Positions 1-13,023 of a stretch of DNA of 64,000 bases are shown here, piece by piece (the first letter of the stretch is position 1; each line of letters begins with the position of its first letter). Where the stretch lies: the NCBI GenBank assembly GCA_964017045.1, contig OZ024808.1, positions 3,559,666-3,623,665 on the forward strand. Reading direction: 5' to 3'. The stretch is from Omphiscola glabra (lineage: Eukaryota; Mollusca; Gastropoda; Lymnaeidae). Under the pieces are notes generated by a model that did not search any database, was not told the origin of the DNA, and saw only the letters and a list, made by a program, of their open reading frames with translations. Both the position numbers and the translations under genes were made by a program.

Positions 1-1557
1 AATAGTTCAAACAGCTGGGGAAGATTGTTTATTATTATTATTATATATTAACAGAGAAAAGTCATTGGGGATTTAATAAATAAAGACTTTTTTAAAAATC
101 ATTTTACTGTGTTCCCGAAACTGTGTTAAAAATTAGAAACACACGTTTTAATAATTATGATGAAATGTCCACTATTTGTATGTAACCGCTAAATTCCTAA
201 TTTTTTTTTTTAAAATTATTATTATTATTATTTTTAAATTTTCATTTTATCTATGTCAGCATACATCTATGGAATCTACTACATTAAAATGTTTGCTAAA
301 AATTATTTTTTTAAAGCATGATGCTATTATACAATATAATTTAAAAACAGATTGCACATGTTTATTTATTAGCAAGAACTATATTTAAAAAGTCTTTCAA
401 CTTTTGCAGCTGCAAAATGTAATTAAATGAAAGATACCGATATTTGCGAATCAGAAAAAGTAAGATTTAGCTTATGATCAGGAGCGGCCAATTTTAAAAC
501 AATACCATATTTACAATCGATTTATGCGAGCCTGTAACAAGATTAACCTGAACGCTATGGATCATCAATATATATCGATCAAAGCGATATTTTATTTGTT
601 CCAATAATTGTTATCGATTAAAGGCACACATTTCAATAACTTTTAAAAATTTTATAAAAATTAAATTTAGAGTAGTTTTTTTTTTTCCCTTACACATTTT
701 CCCCCGGGGGGGGGGCACTTGACTTGCTCCGGGGGGGGGCAGTGCCCCCCCCCCCCCGGAGGTATGCCTGAAAGAAACACTGATGCACACTCGTTACAAA
801 CAAGTCGCTTATAAAACTAGACAATGAATCCTCCCAGGAAGTGTTGCAGAACGGCCAGTGAAAGATCGTTTAGCATTGTGGTTGGTTAACTATAAAAAGG
901 GTGGGAGTGGGAGGGATCTTACGGGTTTTTTGTTACAGCTGCACTCCTTTTTTTTTTTTAAATACCGGTACGGAGATCTGCTTACAGATTTTGTTATGGA
1001 CACTTCTCGGGTCTGAATCTAGGAACTTTGTGACCCATTTACCCAATACCTAATAGTACTAATAATAGTATATTCAGATATGTGATAAATGTCATGAAAG
1101 GTTTGGGTGGACATTTACATCCACCATGCCCCATGCTCTTAAATTATTTTGTTTTAAATAACTCAAAAAGAATTAAAAAAATTTGTTTCCTTTCAAAAAA
1201 TGTGTGGTTAATTTTATGTTTACGCAAGAAATATTGGAATGACATCAGCTCCCAAAACAGCCGGCGATCATGTGACAACGCTGGTACAGCAGTGGTGCTC
1301 AAAGAGTGACCGATCAGGGGGGCGGTAAGATTATTCGTACCGATACTCTTGGGGGGGACGGGGGGACACAGAAGCAAAACGAGTGGAATGTAACTCCTGT
1401 AATTTCTTCTATTTCTATTCTGTTTCACTTTTCATGAACATTATTGTAATGATTGATTCAGATGTCCAATGGTTAAAATATTGAATGTGAATGGCGAGAG
1501 GAGTTTTAATTTGAATTTTAGTGAGATATAGTTCAAATAACACGAATATAACTTATT
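1..1557. other. AT-rich intergenic DNA, no gene seen
   Basis: Stop codons are frequent in all frames and no domain-like peptide is visible. The stretch is AT-rich with poly-T and poly-A runs and one G/C inverted repeat near 706-757. Around 1287-1375 there is a hAT-terminus-like piece (CAGTGGTGCTCAAA followed by G-rich sequence), which is probably transposon debris. Confidence 0.6.
706..757. repeat. G-run/C-run inverted repeat
   Basis: A run of ten G followed by CACT (706-719) is mirrored by AGTG followed by at least ten C (741-757). The arms of about 14 bp are separated by about 21 bp that include a second G9 run. Such a sequence could form a hairpin, or a quadruplex on either strand. It is most likely the interior of a decayed miniature transposon, since similar G/C runs sit inside the other such elements in this window. 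Confidence 0.5.
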
Positions 1558-1743
1558 CAGTGGCGTAGCGAGCTTAACTCGCGCCCTGGGCACAATACCT
1601 TTTTAGCGCCACCCAACACCTTTTTAGCGCCCCCCCCATTCGAAAACCATACAATATTATAGTAAAATATACCATTTGGCGCCCCTTTGTGAGTAGCGCC
1701 CGGGGCATGATGCCCCCCTTGCCCCCCCCTCACTTCGCCACTG
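1558..1743. mobile_element. hAT-like MITE, family A, copy 1
   Basis: A 186-bp non-autonomous element bounded by inverted termini CAGTGGCGTAG and CTTCGCCACTG. Its interior, with AGCGCC blocks and a G/C-rich core, is shared with copies at 1915-2089 and 20910-21078. The flanks carry an identical 11-bp direct repeat TATAACTTATT (1547-1557 and 1744-1754), longer than the 8 bp expected for hAT. It has no coding capacity. Confidence 0.85.
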
Positions 1744-1914
1744 TATAACTTATTTATAGATTAGATATTAAATTTTGAACGTCTCCTACTGCATACTGAA
1801 GTTAGTTGGCTGTCGAAAGTTCTTGCATCGCTTTTAAAATTCATGTGAAACTGGTATGGACATTTTTTGTCGACGGAAATCTTCAAAAACATTTTTTTAA
1901 GTATATATATACAT

Positions 1915-2089
1915 CAGTGGCGTAGCGAGCTTAACTCGCGCCCGGGGCACAATACCTTTTTAGCGCCCCCCAATACCTTTTTAGCGCCCTTCATTCGAAA
2001 ACCATACAATATTATAGTAAAATATACCATTTGGCGCCCCTTTCTGGGTAGCGCCCGGGGCATGATGCCCCCCCCTCACTACGCCACTG
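1915..2089. mobile_element. hAT-like MITE, family A, copy 2
   Basis: A 175-bp element with termini CAGTGGCGTAGCGAG and CTACGCCACTG, flanked by a perfect 8-bp target-site duplication ATATACAT (1907-1914 and 2090-2097). The 8-bp duplication and CAG...CTG ends point to the hAT superfamily. It lies only 171 bp from copy 1 in the same orientation. Confidence 0.9.
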
Positions 2090-2212
2090 ATATACATTGC
2101 TTATTTATGAGGCATAAGAGCCAAATTCAATGAAATGATTTAAAGTTGCAGGGAAACGAGATTAATCTTATCGAAACCAATTCAATTATCTTTATATTTG
2201 TACCTAAATTAA

Positions 2213-2605
2213 TGTTGTTCAAACGCAACATTGGCAGCCGTGTTACTCCAGTCTCCAAAGCTGTCTGAACTAGAAGAGAAAGATGGGATTGAACTAGAAG
2301 AGAAAGATGGGATTGAACTAGAAGAGAAAGATGGGATTGAATTAGAAGAGAAAGATGGGATTGAACTAGAAGAGAAAGATGGGATTGAACTAGAAGAGAA
2401 AGGTGGGATTGAATTAGAAGAGAAAGATGGGATTGAACTAGAAGAGAAAGATGGGATTGAACTAGAAGAGAAATATGGGATTGAAATAGAAGAGAAAGAT
2501 GGGATTGAACTAGAAGAGAAAGGTGAGATTGAACTAGAAGAGAAAGGTGGGATTGAACTAGAAGAGAAAGGTGAGATACCAGAGGATGATCTTGAAGTAT
2601 TTTAG
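2213..2605 (+). CDS. possible repeat-containing exon, 8-residue acidic repeat
   Basis: An open frame built on a 24-bp unit repeated about 13 times (roughly 2262-2575), encoding an ELEEKDGI-type octapeptide. It is acidic, charged and probably helical. The frame begins after a TAA at 2210-2212 with a non-repeat lead of about 17 residues, and ends with a non-repeat IPEDDLEVF tail before TAG at 2603. There is no ATG, so as a gene part it would have to be an internal exon; a donor-like GTATTT lies near 2593. The unit length is a multiple of three and all copies stay open, which is compatible with coding but also with simple amplification. I do not recognise the product. Confidence 0.25.
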   Translation, partial: CCSNATLAAVLLQSPKLSELEEKDGIELEEKDGIELEEKDGIELEEKDGIELEEKDGIELEEKGGIELEEKDGIELEEKDGIELEEKYGIEIEEKDGIELEEKGEIELEEKGGIELEEKGEIPEDDLEVF

Positions 2606-2689
2606 ACCATTCGGGTATGTCTGAGCGATTTAGGATCTCCTTTTTATTGACATTCCAGATTGGGCGATAAATCCATTATCGTATACTGA

Positions 2690-2825
2690 GCTGGTGCTAT
2701 TGATACTGAGATCATAGTTGGTGCTATTGATACTGAGATCATAGTCGGTGCTATTGATACTGAGATCACAGCTGGTGCTATTGATACTGAGATCACAGTT
2801 GGTGTTATTGGAGAAGATTCAATTC
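2690..2825. repeat. 27-bp tandem repeat, about 5 copies
   Basis: A unit of the type GGTGCTATTGATACTGAGAT plus seven bases is repeated about five times. It is open in the same frame as the preceding 24-bp repeat (GAIDTEIIV nonapeptides), and that frame continues to 3034. It may belong to the same undetermined locus as the 2213-2605 frame. Confidence 0.6.
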
Positions 2826-2849
2826 AACTTAACTATAATAAAGAGATGA

Positions 2850-3052
2850 GGTCAAAGTTCAGGAGCTCGTACCAAGATTTGTGGCTACACAGACGAACAT
2901 TTCCGATCGTTATTCTGCACCGCGGGAAGTGGTCAAGCAACTTCTTGTTGCCTTTCCAACATCCTATTAGGTGCTACTTTTGGTGTGGTTGGTCAAATTT
3001 GCTCAAAGCAAAGAAAGAAGCTCCAGATTACTGAACAAGGCAATTTAAGTCC
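2850..3052 (+). CDS. possible exon of unknown gene (low confidence)
   Basis: After the two repeats, a plus-strand frame from about 2853 to the TGA at 3060 reads as a non-repetitive, cysteine-containing peptide. It has a small glycine-rich hydrophobic stretch (ILLGATFGVVGQIC) followed by a basic SKQRKK patch. Composition looks more protein-like than its surroundings. A second frame (2690-3034) is also open here, so the real frame is uncertain. Similar Gly/Ala-rich short pieces appear in unconnected frames near 4011-4075 and 4700-4775. No family is recognised; it could be a decayed gene. Confidence 0.2.
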
Positions 3053-3179
3053 CGTTAAGTGACCTTTAAGCAGACATCGAAAAAACAACAACTGATATCA
3101 CTTCACAAAGCCAATCAAAAGCATTAAGAACATTTCAACAGTAAAGACATTTAGATACTAATTTATTAAATTTCCTCCC

Positions 3180-3420
3180 CCCCCCCCCCCCCCCCCCGGC
3201 ATCCGTCCGTCACAATGTGACGATGGTGTAGACTTCGCAGGACGAAACCACAAGGCCTGGGATTTTTCTTTAGGAGTATTAGCTGGTTCCATAGACAGCA
3301 CATCGCGTCTCTCCACACACCTTGAGGACCCAGGGGAGCACCGCATGTGGATGATACAGCTTGGCACCAGTAGCGTCGCAGGAGTTGTCGGAATTATTCA
3401 TTGTATTAATGGATCCGCCT
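3180..3420 (-). mobile_element. probable 3' tail of a non-LTR retrotransposon or SINE
   Basis: On the minus strand this segment ends in a short hairpin (CGTCACATTGTGACG) followed by GACGGATGCC and then a G run (the poly-C at 3176-3197 on the plus strand). Related wording (ATTCCGTCCGTCACAAGACG) recurs at 15056-15075, and a GACGGAAAGATGCC tail follows the retrotransposon fragment at 50.86 kb. This suggests retroelement 3' ends. Clade not determined. Confidence 0.4.
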
Positions 3421-3574
3421 ACGGGACGCCTCCTGGATTCAGAGTTTCCTTCTCTTAGTTCGTATTATGCATATAGTTAAACTGTTGCTGACGTGGTATG
3501 GTTGGATCAAGATAATCCACTTTATTTGTCAAGACGTATGCCAAACTAATATACTGAACATTAAGTCTAACGGG

Positions 3575-3658
3575 CTAAGGTGAGGGTGGTGGGGCGGTAG
3601 GGATGTGTTTATAGCCTCGAGGGGGCGGTAGACGACAAAAAAAGTTCGAGAACCACTG
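3575..3658 (-). mobile_element. hAT-like terminus fragment
   Basis: Read on the minus strand, it starts CAGTGGTTCTCGAACTTTTT and continues into a C-rich segment. This is the usual look of a hAT element end, also seen as GGTTGAGAACCACTG at 5065-5079 and 28776-28790. The other end was not found, so this is a truncated copy. Confidence 0.5.
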
Positions 3659-4149
3659 AAGTATAGTCTGCCGAGACGAGATCGCAATGACATATCTGAC
3701 ATTAGACAGACCGGTCCGATACACAGCCACGTCTGAACAACAAATGTCTCCATTGGAATAACCTATCATTATATTTTACTATTACTGAACGCATATTTCA
3801 GACCTGGCGCCTATTGTTGCTCCTCACCCCACCCCCACCCCATTTTTGAGACTAATACTGATACTGATAGGCCTATTGAAATTGGCAAAGAACACAAACC
3901 CATTTCTAGCTAATCCAGACGCTAGCATCGACCCAAGTGATCCACCCACATTATCGACCTGACACCACACGAGGGACGGATGAAGCCGTGACAGCCTATG
4001 ACGTCAGACGTGGCCTTTCTCACAGGAACGCTCCTGGGAGGCGCCACTGGCTACAGGAGCGCAATCAGTCTCGAACCTATAGGGGTGTCACCCAGGGGCG
4101 TAGCTACTAGGGGGGGGGGGAGATATACCCGGGCGTCAGACTAGTTAGA

Positions 4150-4470
4150 TAATATGTCCAGATCCCGGGTTGAGTTATAGTCAATCGGAGTCATGAGCTG
4201 TGGTGTAGGCATTCTATCTAGATCCCGGTTGAGTAGTCCATCGGAGTCATGACTTGTGGTGTAAGCATTCTATCTAGATCCCGGTTGAGTAGTCCATCGG
4301 AGTCAAGAGCTGTGGTGTAAGCATTCTATCTAGATCCCATTTGAGTAGTCCATCGGAGTCATGAGCTGTGGTGTAAGCATTCTATCTAGATCCCGGTTGA
4401 GTAGTCCATCGGAGTCATGACCTGTGGTGTAAGCATTCTATCTAGATCCCATTTGAGTAGTCCACTCTTT
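4150..4470. repeat. 56-bp minisatellite, about 5.5 copies
   Basis: A unit running TCTAGATCCCGGTTGAGTAG, then a segment with CATCGGAGTCATGA, then TGTGGTGTAAGCATTCTA is repeated about 5.5 times with few substitutions. A second version of the first block ends in CCCATTTGAG. No coding significance seen. Confidence 0.9.
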
Positions 4471-4479
4471 GAACTGATA

Positions 4480-4930
4480 CTTAATACAATATAATAGTGA
4501 ATTAAAAGATAAAATGCCATTTTTACTTGTCCGCCCCAGGCGGCACTTTCTCTATACATTGAGGGTGGCATTTTTAGGTTTCGCCCTGGGTGACGCTTTT
4601 ACTTGACGCGGTCGTGTGTCCATACAGGAACGTTATTTCAGGTTTTATTCAGGTTTGTGCGGGGGGGGGGGGGGGGGGGCAAAACTAGGCTGGCTTGATG
4701 ACTTGTTTATTACTGGAGGCGCCATTACTGGAGGTGCGATTATTGGAGGTGCGATTACTGGAGGTTCCACAGTAAATATCAATTTAAATAAAACCTGCCA
4801 ATTCATTGAAGGGGGGGGGGGGATGCCCCACATGCCCTACCCAAATGACGTCCCTGTGTCCATACTCATCCCATCACGGCTCACAAAGTGGCAAATATAA
4901 GCATCCAGGCTGTCAAACACGAAAGTACAC
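4480..4930. other. Intergenic, G-runs and a short 15-bp repeat
   Basis: Contains G-runs at about 4660-4679 and 4810-4822, and a short repeat of GGAGGTGCGATTACT type at 4714-4768 (about four copies). That repeat reads GGAITGGAI in one frame. No gene could be supported. A transposon-like GGGGCGTAGCTACTAGG end lies just upstream at 4095-4112. Confidence 0.5.
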
Positions 4931-5079
4931 GGCTTAGTATCCATCCTATCAAGACCATCGAAAACACATATACGCTACAGTTATGAAGTAACAACAAAAA
5001 TAATTTTATGGTTGTGGGTCGCCATAACACGAGGAACTGTATTAAAGGGTCACGGCATTAGGAGGGTTGAGAACCACTG
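4930..5079. mobile_element. hAT-like MITE, family B, 5'-truncated copy
   Basis: Shares its body (AAAACACATATAC, CTACAGTTATGA, TAATTTTATGG, GGGTCGCCA) and terminal GGTTGAGAACCACTG with the complete element at 28621-28790. The left terminus is missing or too diverged to place. Confidence 0.75.
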
Positions 5080-6185
5080 ATTTAGTACGAAAACATTGAA
5101 AGGGGGGAGGGGTATTTTTGAGATACTTTGTACGGGTGCCTATGGCCCCAGGGGCGGTCTCGGCAGAAAATATGTAAATTTATGCACAAGTTCGGCAATA
5201 ATTATAATTATCCTTATATTAAATTATGTTATATCAATCTCTAAAATCTCTAATGCTAAACAACTAATCGAGCCAGATTTCACCTAAAAACTATGAAATT
5301 CATGAATTATTTTCAAAATGACTTTAATTTAATTATCGTCGCCACACTGTTGCAATGTGTTATCGCAAATAGCTCGCTAGATATCGTAACAGTTAAAACA
5401 GTAATGTTTAGCCAAGTGCCTCAGGAGTCATTCACAAACAACGCCACGCGTCCCGGGGGGGGGGGGGGGGGGGGCGGGGGTTGTGACGATGTGTTATTAA
5501 AGCGTCAAATATGTGTTACGTCATTTATGGGTAGTCTACTATATGTTTCTTTTAAAAGTGTATGTCATTATGATTTTATTTGTAATTTGTAAAAAAATAA
5601 TTACGGAGGGCTGTGAAAGCTTAGTGTACGTGTGCGTACACATAGCGGGGGTGGGGGGGGGGGTCAGAAAAGTACGGATATAACAGGGGAAAATGGGGGG
5701 GGGGGGGTTTGCGTATGTATTGAAAGGATTGTCCCTTACAGTTAAGTCTTCCCTGAAACCCTGTCAATTAAATGAATTAGTCGGTCAGAGTTATGGCACA
5801 ATGTGATAAATCGACCAGGGAAAAAAATGTAAATTCTGGCCACTTGACCTCTAGATGACCCTCAAGATCAACATGCCGACGTTTCCTATTTTTGACTTTT
5901 GGTTGTAAATCATTTCACTTGGTCACTCTCCGACTGACCTCTAACTAAATGTCTCCCTGATGGCAGCGGCAATTCAGAGGAGTGGAGATTAAGGGGAAAG
6001 GTGGTAGGAAGGCTTGACATTGGACCTTTGTTATACAGGCAACGCACTTGAGTACTTACTTAAAGAACTTACTCATCAACAGCCGATTACATATTTTTAA
6101 AGTTTGTCTCTGAAAACTATGTTTTTATGGTTTATTTCTTGTTGCTATGGCGCAAAGATGGGAAAAAACCAGAAACAGAAGAGAA
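5080..6185. other. Intergenic DNA with several poly-G tracts
   Basis: Long G tracts occur at about 5456-5480, 5653-5662 and 5695-5707. Short open frames across these tracts are by-products of low complexity. The last 120 bp runs into an A-rich segment (AGAACAACAAAAAAAAAAAA) that leads directly into the CAA array. Confidence 0.5.
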
Positions 6186-6189
6186 CAAC

Positions 6190-7442
6190 AAAAAAAAAAA
6201 ACAACTACAACAACAACAACAACTACAACAACAACAACAACTACAACAACAACAACAACTACAACGACAACTACAACAACAACTACAACAACAACAACAA
6301 CAACAACAACAACTACAACGACAACTACAACAACAACTACAACAACAACTACAACAACAACTACAACGACAACTACAACAACAACTACAACAACAACTAC
6401 AACAACAACTACAACGACAACTACAACAACAACTACAACGACAACTACAACAACAACAACAACAACAACTACAACAACAACTACAACGACAACTACAACA
6501 ACAACTACAACAACAACTACAACAACAACTACAACAACAACTACAACAACAACTACAACAACAACTACAACAACAACTACAACAACAACTACAACAACAA
6601 CTACAACAACAACTACAACGACAACTACAACAACAACTACAACAACAACTACAACAACAACTACAACAACAACTACAACAACAACTACAACAACAACTAC
6701 AACAACAACTACAACAACAACTACAACAACAACTACAACAACAACTACAACAACAACTACAACAACAACTACAACGACAACTACAACAACAACTACAACA
6801 ACAACTACAACAACAACTACAACGACAACTACAACAACAACTACAACAACAACTACAACAACAACTACAACAACAACTACAACAACAACTACAACAACAA
6901 CTACAACGACAACTACAACAACAACTACAACAACAACTACAACAACAACTACAACAACAACAACAACAACAACTACAACAACAACTACAACGACAACTAC
7001 AACGACAACTACAACGACAACTACAACGACAACTACAACAACAACTACAACAACAACTACAACAACAACTACAACGACAACTACAACAACAACTACAACA
7101 ACAACTACAACAACAACAACAACAACTACAACAACAACTACAACGACAACTACAACAACAACGACAACTACAACAACAACTACAACGACAACTACAACAA
7201 CAACAACAACTACAACGACAACTACAACAACAACTACAACAACAACTACAACAACAACAACAACTACAACTACAACAACAACTACAACAACAACAACAAC
7301 TACAACGACAACTACAACAACAACAACAACAACAACGACAACTACAACGACAACAACAACAACAACGACAACTACAACGACAACAACAACAACAACAACT
7401 ACAACGACAACTACAACAACAACAACAACTACAACGACAACT

Positions 7443-7476
<34 letters not shown>

Positions 7477-10286
7477 CGACAACTACAACAACAACTACAA
7501 CGACAACTACAACAACAACAACAACTACAACGACAACTACAACGACAACTACAACAACAACTACAACAACAACTACAACAACAACAACAACAACAACAAC
7601 AACTACAACTACAACAACAACTACAACGACAACTACAACAACAACTACAACAACAACTACAACAACAACAACAACTACAACGACAACTACAACAACAACA
7701 ACAACTACAACAACAACTACAACGACAACTACAACAACAACTACAACGACAACTACAACAACAACTACAACAACAACAACAACGACAACTACAACAACAA
7801 CTACAACGACAACTACAACAACAACTACAACAACAACAACTACAACAACAACTACAACGACAACTACAACAACAACTACAACGACAACTACAACGACAAC
7901 TACAACAACAACTACAACAACAACAACTACAACAACAACTACAACGACAACTACAACAACAACTACAACAACAACTACAACGACAACTACAACAACAACG
8001 ACAACTACAACAACAACAACAACTACAACAACAACTACAACAACAACTACAACAACAACGACAACTACAACAACAACTACAACAACAACTACAACAACAA
8101 CTACAACAACAACTACAACAACAACGACAACTACAACAACAACTACAACAACAACTACAACGACAACTACAACAACAACTACAACGACAACTACAACGAC
8201 AACTACAACAACAACAACAACTACAACGACAACTACAACAACAACAACAACTACAACAACAACAACAACAACAACTACAACAACAACTACAACGACAACT
8301 ACAACGACAACTACAACAACAACAACAACTACAACGACAACAACAACTACAACGACAACTACAACAACAACTACAACGACAACAACAACTACAACGACAA
8401 CTACAACGACAACTACAACAACAACAACAACTACAACGACAACAACAACTACAACGACAACTACAACAACAACTACAACGACAACAACAACTACAACGAC
8501 AACAACAACTACAACGACAACTACAACGACAACTACAACAACAACTACAACAACAACAACAACTACAACGACAACTACAACGACAACTACAACAACAACA
8601 ACAACTACAACGACAACAACAACTACAACGACAACTACAACAACAACTACAACGACAACTACAACAACAACTACAACAACAACAACAACTACAACGACAA
8701 CTACAACGACAACTACAACAACAACAACAACTACAACGACAACAACAACTACAACGACAACTACAACAACAACTACAACGACAACAACAACTACAACGAC
8801 AACAACAACTACAACGACAACTACAACAACAACTACAACAACAACTACAACGACAACTACAACAACAACTACAACGACAACTACAACAACAACAACAACA
8901 ACAACTACAACGACAACTACAACAACAACTACAACAACAACAACAACTACAACGACAACTACAACGACAACTACAACAACAACAACAACTACAACGACAA
9001 CTACAACAACAACTACAACAACAACAACAACGACAACTACAACAACAACTACAACGACAACTACAACAACAACTACAACAACAACAACTACAACAACAAC
9101 TACAACGACAACTACAACAACAACTACAACAACAACTACAACGACAACTACAACAACAACTACAACGACAACTACAACAACAACTACAACGACAACTACA
9201 ACAACAACTACAACAACAACAACTACAACAACAACTACAACGACAACTACAACAACAACTACAACGACAACTACAACAACAACTACAACGACAACTACAA
9301 CGACAACTACAACGACAACTACAACAACAACTACAACAACAACTACAACAACAACTACAACGACAACTACAACAACAACTACAACGACAACTACAACAAC
9401 AACTACAACGACAACTACAACGACAACTACAACGACAACTACAACAACAACTACAACAACAACTACAACAACAACTACAACGACAACTACAACAACAACT
9501 ACAACAACAACTACAACGACAACTACAACAACAACTACAACGACAACTACAACGACAACTACAACAACAACAACAACAACAACTACAACGACAACTACAA
9601 CAACAACTACAACAACAACTACAACAACAACAACAACAACAACTACAACGACAACTACAACAACAACTACAACAACAACTACAACAACAACAACAACTAC
9701 AACGACAACTACAACAACAACTACAACGACAACTACAACAACAACTACAACGACAACTACAACAACAACTACAACAACAACTACAACAACAACTACAACG
9801 ACAACTACAACGACAACTACAACGACAACTACAACAACAACTACAACGACAACTACAACAACAACTACAACGACAACTACAACGACAACTACAACGACAA
9901 CTACAACGACAACTACAACAACAACTACAACAACAACTACAACAACAACTACAACGACAACTACAACGACAACTACAACAACAACTACAACAACAACTAC
10001 AACGACAACAACAACAACAACTACAACGACAACTACAACGACAACTACAACAACAACTACAACAACAACTACAACGACAACAACAACAACAACTACAACG
10101 ACAACTACAACAACAACTACAACGACAACTACAACGACAACTACAACAACAACTACAACGACAACTACAACAACAACTACAACGACAACTACAACGACAA
10201 CTACAACGACAACTACAACGACAACTACAACGACAACTACAACAACAACTACAACGACAACTACAACGACAACTACAACGACAACT

Positions 10287-10320
<34 letters not shown>

Positions 10321-12869
10321 CTACAACGACAACTACAACGACAACTACAACAACAACTACAACGACAACTACAACAACAACTACAACGACAACTACAACA
10401 ACAACTACAACGACAACTACAACGACAACTACAACGACAACTACAACAACAACTACAACGACAACTACAACAACAACTACAACAACAACTACAACGACAA
10501 CTACAACAACAACTACAACGACAACTACAACGACAACTACAACAACAACTACAACGACAACTACAACGACAACTACAACGACAACTACAACGACAACTAC
10601 AACGACAACTACAACGACAACTACAACGACAACTACAACAACAACTACAACGACAACTACAACGACAACTACAACAACAACTACAACGACAACTACAACG
10701 ACAACTACAACGACAACTACAACAACAACTACAACGACAACTACAACAACAACTACAACAACAACTACAACGACAACTACAACGACAACTACAACGACAA
10801 CTACAACAACAACTACAACGACAACTACAACAACAACTACAACAACAACTACAACAACAACTACAACGACAACTACAACAACAACTACAACGACAACTAC
10901 AACAACAACTACAACAACAACTACAACGACAACTACAACGACAACTACAACGACAACTACAACAACAACTACAACAACAACTACAACGACAACTACAACG
11001 ACAACTACAACGACAACTACAACAACAACTACAACAACAACTACAACGACAACTACAACGACAACTACAACAACAACTACAACAACAACTACAACGACAA
11101 CTACAACGACAACTACAACGACAACTACAACAACAACTACAACGACAACTACAACGACAACTACAACGACAACTACAACGACAACTACAACAACAACTAC
11201 AACGACAACTACAACAACAACTACAACGACAACTACAACGACAACTACAACGACAACTACAACGACAACTACAACGACAACTACAACGACAACTACAACA
11301 ACAACTACAACGACAACTACAACGACAACTACAACGACAACTACAACGACAACTACAACGACAACTACAACGACAACTACAACAACAACTACAACGACAA
11401 CTACAACGACAACTACAACGACAACTACAACGACAACTACAACAACAACTACAACGACAACTACAACGACAACTACAACAACAACTACAACGACAACTAC
11501 AACAACAACTACAACAACAACTACAACGACAACTACAACAACAACTACAACGACAACTACAACGACAACTACAACGACAACTACAACAACAACTACAACA
11601 ACAACTACAACGACAACTACAACGACAACTACAACAACAACTACAACAACAACTACAACGACAACTACAACAACAACTACAACGACAACTACAACAACAA
11701 CTACAACGACAACTACAACAACAACTACAACGACAACTACAACAACAACGACAACTACAACGACAACAACAACAACAACTACAACGACAACAACAACTAC
11801 AACAACAACAACAACTACAACAACAACTACAACAACAACTACAACAACAACAACAACAACAACAACAACTACAACAACAACAACAACTACAACGACAACT
11901 ACAACAACAACTACAACGACAACAACAACAACAACTACAACGACAACAACAACTACAACAACAACAACAACTACAACAACAACTACAACAACAACTACAA
12001 CAACAACAACAACAACAACAACAACTACAACAACAACAACAACTACAACAACAACTACAACAACAACAACAACAACAACTACAACAACAACAACAACTAC
12101 AACAACAACTACAACAACAACTACAACAACAACAACAACAACAACAACAACTACAACAACAACAACAACTACAACAACAACTACAACAACAACAACAACA
12201 ACAACAACAACTACAACAACAACTACAACAACAACAACAACTACAACAACAACTACAACTACAACAACAACTACAACAACAACAACAACTACAACAACAA
12301 CTACAACTACAACAACAACTACAACAACAACAACAACTACAACGACAACTACAACAACAACTACAACGACAACAACAACAACAACTACAACGACAACAAC
12401 AACTACAACAACAACAACAACTACAACAACAACTACAACAACAACTACAACAACAACAACAACAACAACAACAACTACAACAACAACAACAACTACAACA
12501 ACAACTACAACAACAACAACAACTACAACAACAACAACAACTACAACGACAACTACAACAACAACTACAACGACAACAACAACAACAACTACAACAACAA
12601 CAACAACTACAACAACAACAACAACTACAACGACAACTACAACAACAACTACAACGACAACAACAACAACAACTACAACGACAACAACAACTACAACAAC
12701 AACAACAACTACAACAACAACTACAACAACAACTACAACAACAACAACAACAACAACAACAACTACAACAACAACAACAACTACAACAACAACTACAACA
12801 ACAACAACAACTACAACAACAACAACAACAACAACAACGACAACTACAACAACAACAACAACAACAACT

Positions 12870-12918
<49 letters not shown>

Positions 12919-12977
12919 CTACAACAACAACTACAACAACAACAACAACTACAACAACAACAACAACAACAACAACT

Positions 12978-13023
<46 letters not shown>

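Noticed and set aside
2213..2605. Firm call of a complete protein for the ELEEKDGI repeat frame
   Set aside because: There is no ATG, no upstream signals, and the repeat alone could keep the frame open; kept only as a low-confidence exon.
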